Translations under genes and position numbers: made by a program | Origin: an uncultured Neomegalonema sp. | Lineage (GTDB): Bacteria > Pseudomonadota > Alphaproteobacteria > Rhodobacterales > Rhodobacteraceae | Direction of reading: 5' to 3' | Assembly (NCBI GenBank): GCA_937990185.1 | Contig: CALKBI010000022.1 | Span: forward strand, 1-50,658 | DNA: 50,658 nucleotides | Notes under the pieces: generated by a model | What the model was told of the DNA's origin: nothing | The model's input: the letters and a program-made list of their open reading frames with translations, nothing else | The model's database searches: none | In this document: positions 7,443 through 16,067 of the stretch, one piece after another | Layout: every line of letters starts with the position of its first letter | How positions within the stretch are numbered: position 1 is the first letter of the stretch

Positions 7443-8921
7443 GTGACCGACGTGGATAGCGATAATGATTTGGCGCGCTTTGGCGTTATTGATATCGGCT
7501 CGCATACTGTGCGCCTTGTGGTCTTCGATGGCCGCACCAGAAGCCCGGCCTACTTCTTCAATGAAAAATCCACCTGCGCGCTTGGTGCTGAGATCCAAGT
7601 CACTGGGAAGCTATATCCCGAGGGTAAAAAGACCGCTCTTGCACAGTTGAAACGCTTCAAGGCGTTGGCAAAAGCGATGGGGGTTGAAACCTTACAAATT
7701 GTTGCCACTGCTGCTGTGCGTGATGCAACCGATGGTCCCGCCTTTGCCAATCAGATTAAAAAGGAATGTGGTCTTGATGTCCGCGTGATCAGCGGCGTTG
7801 ACGAAGGCCGCTATGCTGCGATGGGTGTTCTGATGGGCGAAGATCGCCGTGATGCACTCGTTGTCGATATAGGTGGGGCCTCGATGGAGCTTACCACCAT
7901 CAAAGACCGTCAAATCGGTGAGGCAAAGACAACACCCCTCGGCCCGCTTCGCCTATCTGCCTCTGAGCTAACCGGGGAAGTGCTGGATGCTTATATCGAC
8001 GGCATTCTCGAACAAGGCTGGCCGAAGGACGCCGAGGATGGTGGACGCATCACGCTTGTCGGGGGCGGTTGGCGCGCATTCGCGGCGCTAGATATGCACA
8101 GGCGCTCTTATCCACTCCACGTTCTCCAAGGGTATGAGATGACCCCCGAAGAAGCGCTGGAAACCGCTGCTTGGGTGCGAAAAGCGGATGAAAGCAAGTT
8201 ATCAAATGCGGGACTTTCCAAAACCCGCATTGCAAATGCTCCCCTCACCGCACAAGTTCTGGAAAGGCTGATTACGCGCTGCGCGCCCAGCGCTCTTTCA
8301 ATCTCGGCATATGGCCTGAGGGAAGGCGTTCTTTATGACCATCTTACGGATGAGCTAAGGGCAAGTGATCCGCTGATTCAATCGGCGGCATTTATGGAGC
8401 AATATTCGTCGCGGTTTCCAGGGTTCGGAGACGAGCTAGCGGCGTGGCTCATCCCATGCTTTCCCGAAATTCCAGAGCGAATATTGATTGCAGCGTCTTT
8501 ATTGGCGGATGTGAACTGGCGCATTCACCCTGATTATCGCGCCAAAGCTTGTTTCGTCACAGCGACGCAAGCAAATTTGGGCGGCTTGACGCATTCTGAG
8601 CGTGTCTTTTTGGCGGTTGCTCTAGCCTATCGCTATAAGGGTGCAAAAGATGCCCTGCGTTCCGAACCCGCAGCCGATCTCTTGACGGATGATGAGCGCC
8701 GACAAGCCGAAGCCCTCGGGCGGACCTTGAGATTGGGCGCTATGATCAGCGGCGCTGCCTTGAACATATTGAGCGACAGTAAGTTAAAGCGCAGCAACAA
8801 ATCTTTGTCGCTCTCTTTCAAAAAAGCCCATGCATCCTTGATGAGCGGTCCCGTCGAAAGGCGATTGAATTCCCTTGCCGCTACTCTGGAATTGGAACCT
8901 GTACTTAGTATCGGTTCATAA
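7443..8921 (+). CDS. ppx: Exopolyphosphatase / guanosine pentaphosphatase (Ppx/GppA family)
   Basis: The protein has the ASKHA-fold nucleotide-binding motifs of Ppx/GppA: FGVIDIGSHTVRLVVFDG (phosphate 1), TAAVRDATDG, a VISGVDEGRYAAMGVLMG segment carrying the catalytic Glu, and VVDIGGASMELT (phosphate 2). A helical C-terminal domain of about 200 residues follows, so it is the long form that can degrade polyphosphate and possibly pppGpp. The frame could open at ATG 7368, but that codon is inside the dksA terminator. GTG 7443, preceded by CAGGG, is therefore chosen, giving 492 residues. Its position next to dksA fits a shared link to the stringent response. Confidence 0.9.
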   Translation: MTDVDSDNDLARFGVIDIGSHTVRLVVFDGRTRSPAYFFNEKSTCALGAEIQVTGKLYPEGKKTALAQLKRFKALAKAMGVETLQIVATAAVRDATDGPAFANQIKKECGLDVRVISGVDEGRYAAMGVLMGEDRRDALVVDIGGASMELTTIKDRQIGEAKTTPLGPLRLSASELTGEVLDAYIDGILEQGWPKDAEDGGRITLVGGGWRAFAALDMHRRSYPLHVLQGYEMTPEEALETAAWVRKADESKLSNAGLSKTRIANAPLTAQVLERLITRCAPSALSISAYGLREGVLYDHLTDELRASDPLIQSAAFMEQYSSRFPGFGDELAAWLIPCFPEIPERILIAASLLADVNWRIHPDYRAKACFVTATQANLGGLTHSERVFLAVALAYRYKGAKDALRSEPAADLLTDDERRQAEALGRTLRLGAMISGAALNILSDSKLKRSNKSLSLSFKKAHASLMSGPVERRLNSLAATLELEPVLSIGS

Positions 8922-8923
8922 AA

Positions 8924-8944
8924 CGACTTCAGAAAGTCGCTTTT
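8924..8944 (+). terminator. Probable intrinsic terminator after ppx
   Basis: CGACTT and AAGTCG form a six-pair stem with a four-base loop, followed by CTTTTG. It begins a few bases after the ppx stop. The T run is short, so the strength is uncertain. Confidence 0.6.
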
Positions 8945-9039
8945 GATTAACGGATAGAACGGTTTATCATTTATTTCAGATTGACTTTGAGCGGTGTTTT
9001 GTCGCCACTACAGTCTTGAAACTTTACGGGGATCGACGC

Positions 9040-9807
9040 ATGGCGGCGTCACGGCGATTTTCAAATTTCCTGGGCGATCCGCGCGCTGTGACACTCACGG
9101 CGATGGGTATTACGTTGATTCCGCTTTGGTGGTTGATGGCAATGATGCCGAACATGACAGTCCCTGAGGGATGGAGCCTTGGTATTGCCGTCTCAACTGC
9201 TGTTATGTGGATTTTGATGATGCTGGCTATGATGTTGCCCGCAATGGCCCCTGTCATGTCGGTCTATGCCGGTCTTGCGGCGAAAGAGCATAGGGGCGCA
9301 TTACTTGCGGTCAGGATTTTCAGCTTTTTTTCTGGATATTTTGTCCTTTGGGCGGCGGTATCTGTCGCGCTTGCTTTGGTACAGCTCGGACTGCGTGGCA
9401 GCGCATATTTTACGCTTGGCGGAACGCAAGCGACACCACTTGCTGCGGGCGTTTTGATGGTGATTGCAGGCGCTTATCAGATGACGCATCTCAAGGATAT
9501 GTGTCTGGAACATTGCCGCTCGCCAATGGCTTTTCTGCTCTCGCATTGGCGCGAAGGATTGCGCGGTGCTTTTCCGATGGGACTGCGCCACGGGGTCTAT
9601 TGTGTTGGTTGCTGTATCGCGATTATGGGGTTGATGTTTGTACTCGGCGCGATGAACCCTTGGTGGATGGCGGTTATTGCCGCTTATTTCGTCGCAGAAA
9701 AGTTACTACCTGCCGCTGAAAACTGGTCCCGTTGGGTGGGGATTGCCTTAATGTCCGTCGGAAGTGCTGTCATACTCGCTGCACTCTTTGGAATGGAGAT
9801 GATATGA
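9040..9807 (+). CDS. DUF2182 integral membrane protein
   Basis: The 255-residue protein has about six or seven hydrophobic segments (for example MGITLIPLWWLMAMMP, MWILMMLAMMLPAMAPVM and GIALMSVGSAVILAALFG). It shows the DUF2182 hallmarks WILMMLAMMLPAMAP, QMTHLKDMCLEHCRSP and GLRHGVYCVGCC. The conserved Met, His and Cys residues in and near the membrane suggest metal binding, and the family is annotated as predicted metal-binding membrane proteins. ATG 9040 with GGGGA upstream is preferred to an upstream TTG at 9016. It overlaps the next gene by ATGA and is followed by a DUF1326 gene, a known neighbour of this family. Substrate unknown. Confidence 0.85.
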   Translation: MAASRRFSNFLGDPRAVTLTAMGITLIPLWWLMAMMPNMTVPEGWSLGIAVSTAVMWILMMLAMMLPAMAPVMSVYAGLAAKEHRGALLAVRIFSFFSGYFVLWAAVSVALALVQLGLRGSAYFTLGGTQATPLAAGVLMVIAGAYQMTHLKDMCLEHCRSPMAFLLSHWREGLRGAFPMGLRHGVYCVGCCIAIMGLMFVLGAMNPWWMAVIAAYFVAEKLLPAAENWSRWVGIALMSVGSAVILAALFGMEMI

Positions 9808-10238
9808 TCCGCACTATTATTGCCGCCACGCTGCTGACCACTGCTGCACAAGCACAATCCGAACTGCCTGAAGTCAATCCGTCGCAAAATCTTGCCTTTT
9901 GCGGCAGCCAAGTCGCAACCCTAGCATGGTTTTACGAGGGCGTCGTAAATGATGGCGCACCGGAACTACAACCAGAGCTTGATGGCTTGATTGCAATGCG
10001 CACAGTTTTTGTTGGACAGGTCCAAAACGACGGCGAAGAAACCATCGAATTATTCAAGAAAATGGCGAAAGCCAGCGTGACTGATCTTGCGTCGCAAATG
10101 GGCGGCACAGAAGAGCAGGGCGCCGCCGCGCTTGCTCATGTAAACGCGAATGTTCGGGGCTGCGCTGATATCTATTTTGAAAAACGAGAAGATACCGCTA
10201 ACGAAGACGGCGAAGCCGCCAAAAGCGAAGATAATTAA
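9804..10238 (+). CDS. Small secreted protein between DUF2182 and DUF1326
   Basis: The 144-residue protein has a signal peptide (MIRTIIAATLLTTAAQA) and a helical mature part containing two cysteines, NLAFCGSQVATLAWF and NVRGCADIYF, which may pair in the periplasm. The C-terminal tail is acidic (EDTANEDGEAAKSEDN). Its ATG shares ATGA with the stop of the DUF2182 gene, so the two are translationally coupled, and the DUF1326 gene follows after ten bases. No family is recognised. Its location suggests an accessory role in the same process as its neighbours. Confidence 0.75.
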   Translation: MIRTIIAATLLTTAAQAQSELPEVNPSQNLAFCGSQVATLAWFYEGVVNDGAPELQPELDGLIAMRTVFVGQVQNDGEETIELFKKMAKASVTDLASQMGGTEEQGAAALAHVNANVRGCADIYFEKREDTANEDGEAAKSEDN

Positions 10239-10248
10239 AGGAAGCCAA

Positions 10249-10914
10249 ATGGCCCGCGCTGCGACCAAAACAAAAAAACCGCCTGCTAAGAAAAAACCTG
10301 CGGCAAAGGCAACGTCTTGGCAGATCAAAGGCGAATTAGCGCTGAATTGTTCCTGCGATGTGTTCTGTCCCTGCGTTGTGTCGCTTGGTCAGCATCCTCC
10401 AACGCAAGGGTTTTGTCATGCGTGGATGGCGGTTCGGATTGATGAGGGGCATTACGGACGTTCAAAGCTGGACGGCCTGAATGTAGCGCTTTTACTCGAT
10501 ATTCCCGGAAAAATGGGGGAAGGCGACTGGAAAGCCGCCGCCTATATGGATAAGCGCTCGAACGACAAACAATACGATGCGCTCATGCAGATCTTTTCCG
10601 GTCAGGCGGGCGGAACAACCAGCGTATTGAAATTGCTGGTCAGCGAATTCCTCGGTGCGCGCCGTGAAGAGGTTAACTACGAAACCGACGGGAAGACACG
10701 CATCGTTACCGTGCCGGGCATTCTAAACGGCCAAATCGCACCGATCCCCGGCGGCTCGCCGGACGAAGACGTACTGCTCAAAAATACCCAATATTGGATG
10801 GGCGCGGATGTTACGCTGGCCAAGGGTTTGAAAAGCCGTATCCGCGATTTCGGACGCGTCTGGAATTTTGAAAACAAGAGCGCCGAGATCTTACAGATCG
10901 ACTGGCATAACTAA
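10249..10914 (+). CDS. DUF1326 domain protein
   Basis: After a Lys/Ala-rich N-terminal tail (ATKTKKPPAKKKPAAKATS), the 221-residue protein carries the DUF1326 domain beginning WQIKGELALNCSCDVFCPC. The CxC and CPC cysteines form its signature and are likely metal or redox centres. It continues GFCHAWMAVRIDEGHYG and DIPGKMGEG. The biochemical function is unknown. It forms a three-gene cassette with the DUF2182 membrane protein and a small secreted protein. The start at 10249 has AAAGGAAG upstream. The basic low-complexity N-terminus is not part of the conserved domain. Confidence 0.88.
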   Translation: MARAATKTKKPPAKKKPAAKATSWQIKGELALNCSCDVFCPCVVSLGQHPPTQGFCHAWMAVRIDEGHYGRSKLDGLNVALLLDIPGKMGEGDWKAAAYMDKRSNDKQYDALMQIFSGQAGGTTSVLKLLVSEFLGARREEVNYETDGKTRIVTVPGILNGQIAPIPGGSPDEDVLLKNTQYWMGADVTLAKGLKSRIRDFGRVWNFENKSAEILQIDWHN

Positions 10915-10929
10915 TATCCGAGCACGCTG

Positions 10930-12039
10930 ATGACTGAACTTTCCATTTCCCGCCGCCTGCGCGGAACCCCTTATACTGCGCGGCTGGAGGCTGCGGGCGT
11001 GAAGGGATACACTGTCTATAATCACATGCTGTTGCCGACGGTTATTGACTCCGTTCAGGCCGATTGCGCGCACCTCAAACAACATGTGCAGGTGTGGGAT
11101 GTTTCTTGTGAGCGCCAGATTGAAGTGCGCGGACCGGACGCAGAAAAACTCGTCCAACTGATGACGCCGCGCGATCTCAGTAAGGCGCAAATTGACCAGT
11201 GCTTTTATATTCCGGTCATTGATGAACGCGGCGGGATGCTCAACGATCCGGTGGCGATCAAACTTGCCGAGGATCGGTTTTGGATTTCCATCGCCGACAG
11301 CGATGTGATGCTCTGGGCGAAAGGGCTGGCTTACGGATTTCGTTTCGAGGTCGAAATTGATGAACCGGATGTTAATATTCTGGCTATCCAAGGCCCGAAA
11401 TCCGATGAATTGATGGCGCGTGTTTTTGGTGAGCAAGTCCACGCAATCCGATTCTTTCGCGGGCTGTGGCTCTATTTTGAGGGGCAGTCGATTTACGTTG
11501 CGCGCTCCGGCTACTCAAAGCAGGGCGGGTTCGAGATTTACCTGGAAGACCGCGCTTTGGCCGAGCCTCTTTGGGATGCGCTTTTTGCTGCCGGTGCGGA
11601 TTTAAATGTCAGGCAAGGTGGGCCAAACCTTATTGAGCGGATCGAGAGCGGGTTGCTTTCCTACGGCAATGACATGACCCGCGAGAATACTCCTTTCGAA
11701 TGCGGTTTGGGCAAGTTCTGCGATGTTGAGGCATCCATCGGCTGTGTCGGGCGCGATGCGCTCCTCCGGGAAGCCGCAGATGGCCCCATGCGCCTGATAC
11801 GTGGGATAGCCATAGAGGGCGAGGCTGTGCCGGGTTGCCGCGATCCTTGGCGACTGACGGCTGACGGAGGTGAAAATGCTGGGCAAGTAACCTCAGCGGT
11901 CTGGTCCCCTGATATGCAAACCAACGTCGCAATAGGGATGGTGGAGCGCGATTTTTGGCAAATCGGGCAGGGGCTTTGGGTCGAGACACCGGATGGCCAG
12001 CGCCGCGCCACTGTTCATGATTTGCCGTTTACGGCATAA
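10930..12039 (+). CDS. dmdA: Dimethylsulfoniopropionate demethylase DmdA-like (GcvT family)
   Basis: The 369-residue protein is a GcvT-fold, tetrahydrofolate-dependent aminomethyltransferase relative. It agrees with DmdA along its length, including YTVYNHMLLPTV, QVWDVSCERQIEVRGPDA, LMTPRDLSKAQI, DPVAIKL, WISIADSDVMLWAKGLA, LAIQGPKSDELM, ARSGYSKQGGFEIY, LIERIESGLLSYGND and NTPFECG. DmdA transfers a methyl group from DMSP to tetrahydrofolate, giving methylmercaptopropionate (MMPA), the first step of the marine demethylation pathway. An acyl-CoA synthetase gene follows and could supply the next step, MMPA-CoA formation. A DmdA-like paralogue with another methyl donor cannot be excluded without phylogeny. 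Confidence 0.82.
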   Translation: MTELSISRRLRGTPYTARLEAAGVKGYTVYNHMLLPTVIDSVQADCAHLKQHVQVWDVSCERQIEVRGPDAEKLVQLMTPRDLSKAQIDQCFYIPVIDERGGMLNDPVAIKLAEDRFWISIADSDVMLWAKGLAYGFRFEVEIDEPDVNILAIQGPKSDELMARVFGEQVHAIRFFRGLWLYFEGQSIYVARSGYSKQGGFEIYLEDRALAEPLWDALFAAGADLNVRQGGPNLIERIESGLLSYGNDMTRENTPFECGLGKFCDVEASIGCVGRDALLREAADGPMRLIRGIAIEGEAVPGCRDPWRLTADGGENAGQVTSAVWSPDMQTNVAIGMVERDFWQIGQGLWVETPDGQRRATVHDLPFTA

Positions 12040-12143
12040 TCGGCACTTATTGGCATCTTGACCAATCAGAACTTTGTAGCACTGTAGGTGCAAAACTGCG
12101 CACATAGTGCGGAACTGGATACAGACGACCGGGGAGACCGCCG

Positions 12144-13781
12144 ATGCCGCGCGAAGATTACGATGCTTTTCCAAAGACAGACGCGAACTACGTCCCGCTT
12201 TCGCCTTTGTCCTTTATTCGCCGCGCGGCGGAGGTTCACGGCGGACACACAGCCGTCATCCACGGGTCGCTAGAGCGTACATGGCGGGAGACATATGACC
12301 GATGCGTCCAGCTTGGCCATGCGCTGTCAAAACGGGGGATAGGGCGCAACGATACGGTCAGCTTTTTATGCCCTAATACACCAGAGATGGTCGAAGCGCA
12401 TTTCGGCGTCAATATGAGCGGCGCAGTGTTGAACTCGATCAACACACGGCTAGACCCGGATACTGTCGCCTACATTCTTGAACATTCGGAGTCTAAGTTC
12501 GTCTTTGCGGATACGCAATTATCCCCGGTGTTAAAGGCGGCGTTGGAGATCCTCGGCGATAAAGCGCCAGAGGTTGTCGACATTGTTGATAATCAAGCCG
12601 ACCTGAAACCCGGCGAAGGTGAGCGCTCAGGCACATTGACCTATGAAGACTTCATCGCGGAGGGTGACCCCGATTGGGATTGGCAGATGCCAAGCGATGA
12701 ATGGGACGCAATGGCGATCAACTACACTTCCGGCACGACAGGGCGTCCCAAAGGTGTCGTGCTGCACCATCGCGGAGCCTATCTAATCGCGACTGGCACG
12801 ATTATGGGATGGCCGCTGCCAAAGCATCCTGTCTATGTCTACATCGTGCCGCTGTTCCACTGTAACGGTTGGGGCCATGCTTGGGCGATGGCGGCGCAAG
12901 CCGGAACTATGGTGTGTACGCGCGCAATCACCGCCAAAGCGATTTACGATGCAGCAGCGGATCACGGAGCAGCCTATTTTGGTGGCGCACCGATTGTCCT
13001 TGGGATGCTCATCAATGCACAGGATGAAGAAAAGCGCGAGTTTTCCCACACGATCAACGCTTTCACAGCGGGCGCTCCCCCGCCTCCTGCGGTTTTGGCA
13101 CAGATGGCTGACCTCGGCGTAGATGTGCAGCACGTTTACGGCCTGACCGAAACCTACGGCCATGTCACGCAATGCGATTGGAAAGCAGAATGGGACGACT
13201 TGCCCGCTGATGAACGCGCAGAGATTGCGGGTCGCCAAGGTCCGCGCATGGCGATGATGGAGGGTGCAAAAGCGGTCAATATGGAGACCGGCGAAGACAT
13301 CGCCCATGACGGTGAACTCTCCGGCGAGATCATGCTGCGCGGCAATACCGTGATGAAGGGCTATTTCAAAAACAAAGAAGCCACCGACGAGGCATTCGCG
13401 GGAGGCTGGTTCCATTCAGGCGATGCGGCGGCGGTCTATCCCGGCGGTTATCTAAAAATCCGCGATCGTCTCAAAGACGTAATTATCTCTGGCGGTGAGA
13501 ATATTTCCTCGGTCGAAGTCGAAGCTGTCCTCTACAAATTTCCGGGTGTTGTTGCAGCCGCAGTGGTAGCGCGCCCTGATGACAAATGGGGCGAGACCCC
13601 TTGCGCTTTTGTCGAGATGAAAGAAGGCGAAACCGCAACTGAAGCCGATGTAATCGCGTTTTGCCGGGAAAGCCTCGCCGGATTCAAATGCCCCAAAACT
13701 GTCCTTTTCAAAGAACTGCCGAAAACCTCAACCGGTAAAATTCAAAAATTTATCCTACGCCAAGAAGCCAAGGAACTTTAA
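12144..13781 (+). CDS. Acyl-CoA synthetase (candidate MMPA-CoA ligase, DmdB)
   Basis: The 545-residue ANL-superfamily enzyme has the AMP-binding signature NYTSGTTGRPKGVVLHHRG near residue 192, then VPLFHCNGWGHAWAMAAQ, HVYGLTETYGH (A5 motif), GWFHSGDAA, IRDRLKDVIISGGENIS (A8 hinge) and a C-terminal PKTSTGKIQK with the catalytic lysine. It would activate a short- or medium-chain carboxylate to its CoA thioester. The placement after dmdA suggests methylmercaptopropionate as substrate, but the subfamily is also typical of medium-chain fatty-acid ligases, so the DmdB role is inferred from context only. GGGGAGA precedes the ATG. The next gene follows after three bases. Confidence 0.85.
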   Translation: MPREDYDAFPKTDANYVPLSPLSFIRRAAEVHGGHTAVIHGSLERTWRETYDRCVQLGHALSKRGIGRNDTVSFLCPNTPEMVEAHFGVNMSGAVLNSINTRLDPDTVAYILEHSESKFVFADTQLSPVLKAALEILGDKAPEVVDIVDNQADLKPGEGERSGTLTYEDFIAEGDPDWDWQMPSDEWDAMAINYTSGTTGRPKGVVLHHRGAYLIATGTIMGWPLPKHPVYVYIVPLFHCNGWGHAWAMAAQAGTMVCTRAITAKAIYDAAADHGAAYFGGAPIVLGMLINAQDEEKREFSHTINAFTAGAPPPPAVLAQMADLGVDVQHVYGLTETYGHVTQCDWKAEWDDLPADERAEIAGRQGPRMAMMEGAKAVNMETGEDIAHDGELSGEIMLRGNTVMKGYFKNKEATDEAFAGGWFHSGDAAAVYPGGYLKIRDRLKDVIISGGENISSVEVEAVLYKFPGVVAAAVVARPDDKWGETPCAFVEMKEGETATEADVIAFCRESLAGFKCPKTVLFKELPKTSTGKIQKFILRQEAKEL

Positions 13782-13784
13782 GGC

Positions 13785-14408
13785 ATGGCAGAGCTTTTTG
13801 CCCTACCTTTGCCATTGATCTTGCTGGGGTGGGCACTTGGTGGTGGTAGTCCCGGACCCGCTACGATGGCGATCAGCGGCACGTCTATGGGCTATGGCCG
13901 GCCTGCCGGATTAGCGCTCGCGACCGGAGTTATTGTGGGTTCTGCATCGTGGGGTATTGCAGCGGCGCTCGGGTTCTCTGCAATTATGATGTCCAGCCAA
14001 TGGATTTTTGAGATCGTGCGCTATGCTGGGGCGCTCTATCTGTTGTATCTTGCCGTTAAATCGTTACGTGCAGCTTTTCTGGGCGGAGGCGTTGCTCCGT
14101 TCAAAGCGGGGAATAGTGGATTTTTCCGTCGTGGACTGCTGTTGCATCTTACCAATCCAAAAGCTGTTTTGGGTTGGGGGTCCATCTACGCGATTGCCCT
14201 TGCACCGGACGCGGCGGCGTCTGCGGTCTGGACTTTATTCGGGATGTTGCTTCTTTGCTCAATGACGGTGTTTTGGGGGTATGCGATTATCTTCTCCACC
14301 GCTTTGATTGCGCGAGGGTATGCGCGCAGCAAGCGTTGGTTCGAGCTTGTTTTCGGACTACTATTTGGTGCGGCGTCAATAAAGCTGCTGACATTCCGTC
14401 CGGAGTGA
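13785..14408 (+). CDS. LysE/RhtB family amino-acid exporter
   Basis: The 207-residue membrane protein has about six hydrophobic segments and the LysE family start: GGGSPGPATMAISGTSMGYG, with the conserved SPGP motif, then GLALATGVIVGSASWG. YAGALYLLYLAVKSL and LTNPKAVLGWGSIYA are further family signatures. Members export small amino acids or related metabolites from the cytoplasm. It starts three bases after the acyl-CoA synthetase stop, so the two are probably co-transcribed. The substrate cannot be told from sequence. Confidence 0.87.
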   Translation: MAELFALPLPLILLGWALGGGSPGPATMAISGTSMGYGRPAGLALATGVIVGSASWGIAAALGFSAIMMSSQWIFEIVRYAGALYLLYLAVKSLRAAFLGGGVAPFKAGNSGFFRRGLLLHLTNPKAVLGWGSIYAIALAPDAAASAVWTLFGMLLLCSMTVFWGYAIIFSTALIARGYARSKRWFELVFGLLFGAASIKLLTFRPE

Positions 14409-14425
14409 TTTGAAAGAGAGTAAAA

Positions 14426-14824
14426 ATGTCGAACCCGCACGGCCAGATTTGGTGGACAGAACTGAATACGTGGAACCCTGACGAGGCGCTGAAATGGTAT
14501 GGCGCGGTTATGGGCTGGACCTTCACCGAAGCGCCGACGGCGACGGATGACGAAACACGGCCATACTATATCGCGATGAAGGACGGTCGCCCTGTTGCGG
14601 GTATCTTCACACTATTCAAACCTGCTTTCGAGGGGATACCGGATCACTGGTTCACATACATCGCTGTTGAGAATCTTGATAAGGCACTTGTCCATAGTGA
14701 AGAATGCGGCGGGAAAATCCTTCGTGATCCTTTTGTCATTCCCGGCATGGGCAAAATGTGCGTCCATGCGGACTCCGCAGGCGCAATTATGGGGCTAATC
14801 GAACCCGTCAGCCGTAACGGCTGA
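14426..14824 (+). CDS. VOC family protein (glyoxalase/bleomycin-resistance fold)
   Basis: A 132-residue protein with the vicinal-oxygen-chelate domain start IWWTELNTWNPDEALKWY and the second-half features HWFTYIAVENLDKALVHSEECGG and DSAGAIMGLIEP. It resembles the subgroup of VOC proteins annotated as lactoylglutathione lyase-like or hydroxylase, in which W-x-E-L replaces the first metal-ligand His. The reaction is unknown. GAAAGAGAG precedes the start. It lies four bases upstream of the MFS gene. Confidence 0.85.
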   Translation: MSNPHGQIWWTELNTWNPDEALKWYGAVMGWTFTEAPTATDDETRPYYIAMKDGRPVAGIFTLFKPAFEGIPDHWFTYIAVENLDKALVHSEECGGKILRDPFVIPGMGKMCVHADSAGAIMGLIEPVSRNG

Positions 14825-14827
14825 CCC

Positions 14828-16036
14828 GTGACAGAAAAACCCGGCAACACAGAGAAACCAGCCTACGAAGGAAAGGTACGTTCGATAGCGTTGCTTTGCT
14901 TTGCAGAGATTGCGGCTATGAGCCTTTGGTTTGTGTCTGCTGCTGTTCTGCCTGAGATGTCCGCTGAGGCAGGATTAACCGGAGCGCAGGGTGCTGCGTT
15001 ATCGAGTGCCGTTCAGATTGGTTTTGTTATTGGTGCGCTTGGCTTTGCAGTGCTGGGACTTGCCGACCGATACGATCCAAGGCGCGTTTTCCTTGTCAGC
15101 GGTCTTATTGCGGCGGCGGCGAATGCACTTTTGCTTGTGACGCCGATTGGCGGCATTGCCCAGATTGGACTACGCGCCATAACGGGCGCAGCGCTCGCCG
15201 GTGTTTATCCGGTGGGAATGAAGATTGCCGTTGGATGGGGTACGTCGGATCGAGGGCTTTTGGTTGGGCTGCTCGTTGGTGCTTTAACGCTCGGCTCTGC
15301 CTCACCGCATCTTTTTGCCTTGCTTGGCGGCGTTGATTGGCGTGTCACAGTCGCAATAGCATCCAGCGCAGCGGCATTAGGAGCCGTATTGGTTTTGTTG
15401 GCACAGCTTGGGCCACACCATGTCCGCGCACCGCGCTTTGACCCAAAAGTCATCGCGCAGGCTTGGACCAACCGGAGGGTGCGATTGGCCTATGCCGGGT
15501 ATCTGGGTCATATGTGGGAATTATATGCATTCTGGGCATGGTGCGCGGCAATTGCGACGGCTTCTTATGTCCTTATCGGAATGGAAGGCGCAGAGGCGGC
15601 AGGGCGTTTAACAGCGTTCACGGCCATAGCGTTGGGCGGGATTGCCTGTGTTCCTGTGGGTATGATGGCAGATCGCATCGGAAAAGCGCGTGCAGCGCAG
15701 GCCATGATGGTGATCAGCGGATTGGCAGGGATCGCCTCTGCGCTAGCCTTTGGCGGTCCTGTATGGGCGATTGCGACGGCCCTGATTATCTGGGGTATCT
15801 TTATAATTCCCGATTCTGCTCAGTTTTCGGCCCTCGTCGCCGATGCAGCGCCTCCTGAAAGCGTTGGCAGTCTCATGACGTTCCAAACAGCCCTTGGTTT
15901 CGCGTTAACTGCGGTTACGGTACAAGTGACTCCTATGCTGGCAGAAACTCTGGGTTGGTCTTTAACCATCGCAATCATGACACTTGGTCCGATGTTCGGG
16001 ATTGAAGCGATGCGACGATTGATCAGAGAGACTTGA
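14828..16036 (+). CDS. Major facilitator superfamily transporter
   Basis: The 402-residue protein has 12 predicted membrane segments in two six-helix halves. The MFS loop 2-3 motif appears as GLADRYDPRRVF in the first half and MMADRIGKARAAQAM in the second. An N-terminal FAEIAAMSLWFVSAAVLPEM segment begins helix 1. It starts at GTG 14828, four bases after the VOC gene stop. The substrate is unknown. Its position in the run containing dmdA allows, but does not show, a role in uptake or export of a related compound. Confidence 0.85.
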   Translation: MTEKPGNTEKPAYEGKVRSIALLCFAEIAAMSLWFVSAAVLPEMSAEAGLTGAQGAALSSAVQIGFVIGALGFAVLGLADRYDPRRVFLVSGLIAAAANALLLVTPIGGIAQIGLRAITGAALAGVYPVGMKIAVGWGTSDRGLLVGLLVGALTLGSASPHLFALLGGVDWRVTVAIASSAAALGAVLVLLAQLGPHHVRAPRFDPKVIAQAWTNRRVRLAYAGYLGHMWELYAFWAWCAAIATASYVLIGMEGAEAAGRLTAFTAIALGGIACVPVGMMADRIGKARAAQAMMVISGLAGIASALAFGGPVWAIATALIIWGIFIIPDSAQFSALVADAAPPESVGSLMTFQTALGFALTAVTVQVTPMLAETLGWSLTIAIMTLGPMFGIEAMRRLIRET

Positions 16037-16067
16037 CCGGCGACGGGATTTGAGGCGTATCGCACCT

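Noticed and set aside
12783..13415. 210-codon minus-strand frame inside the acyl-CoA synthetase gene
   Set aside because: Antisense shadow; the plus strand has all ANL motifs.
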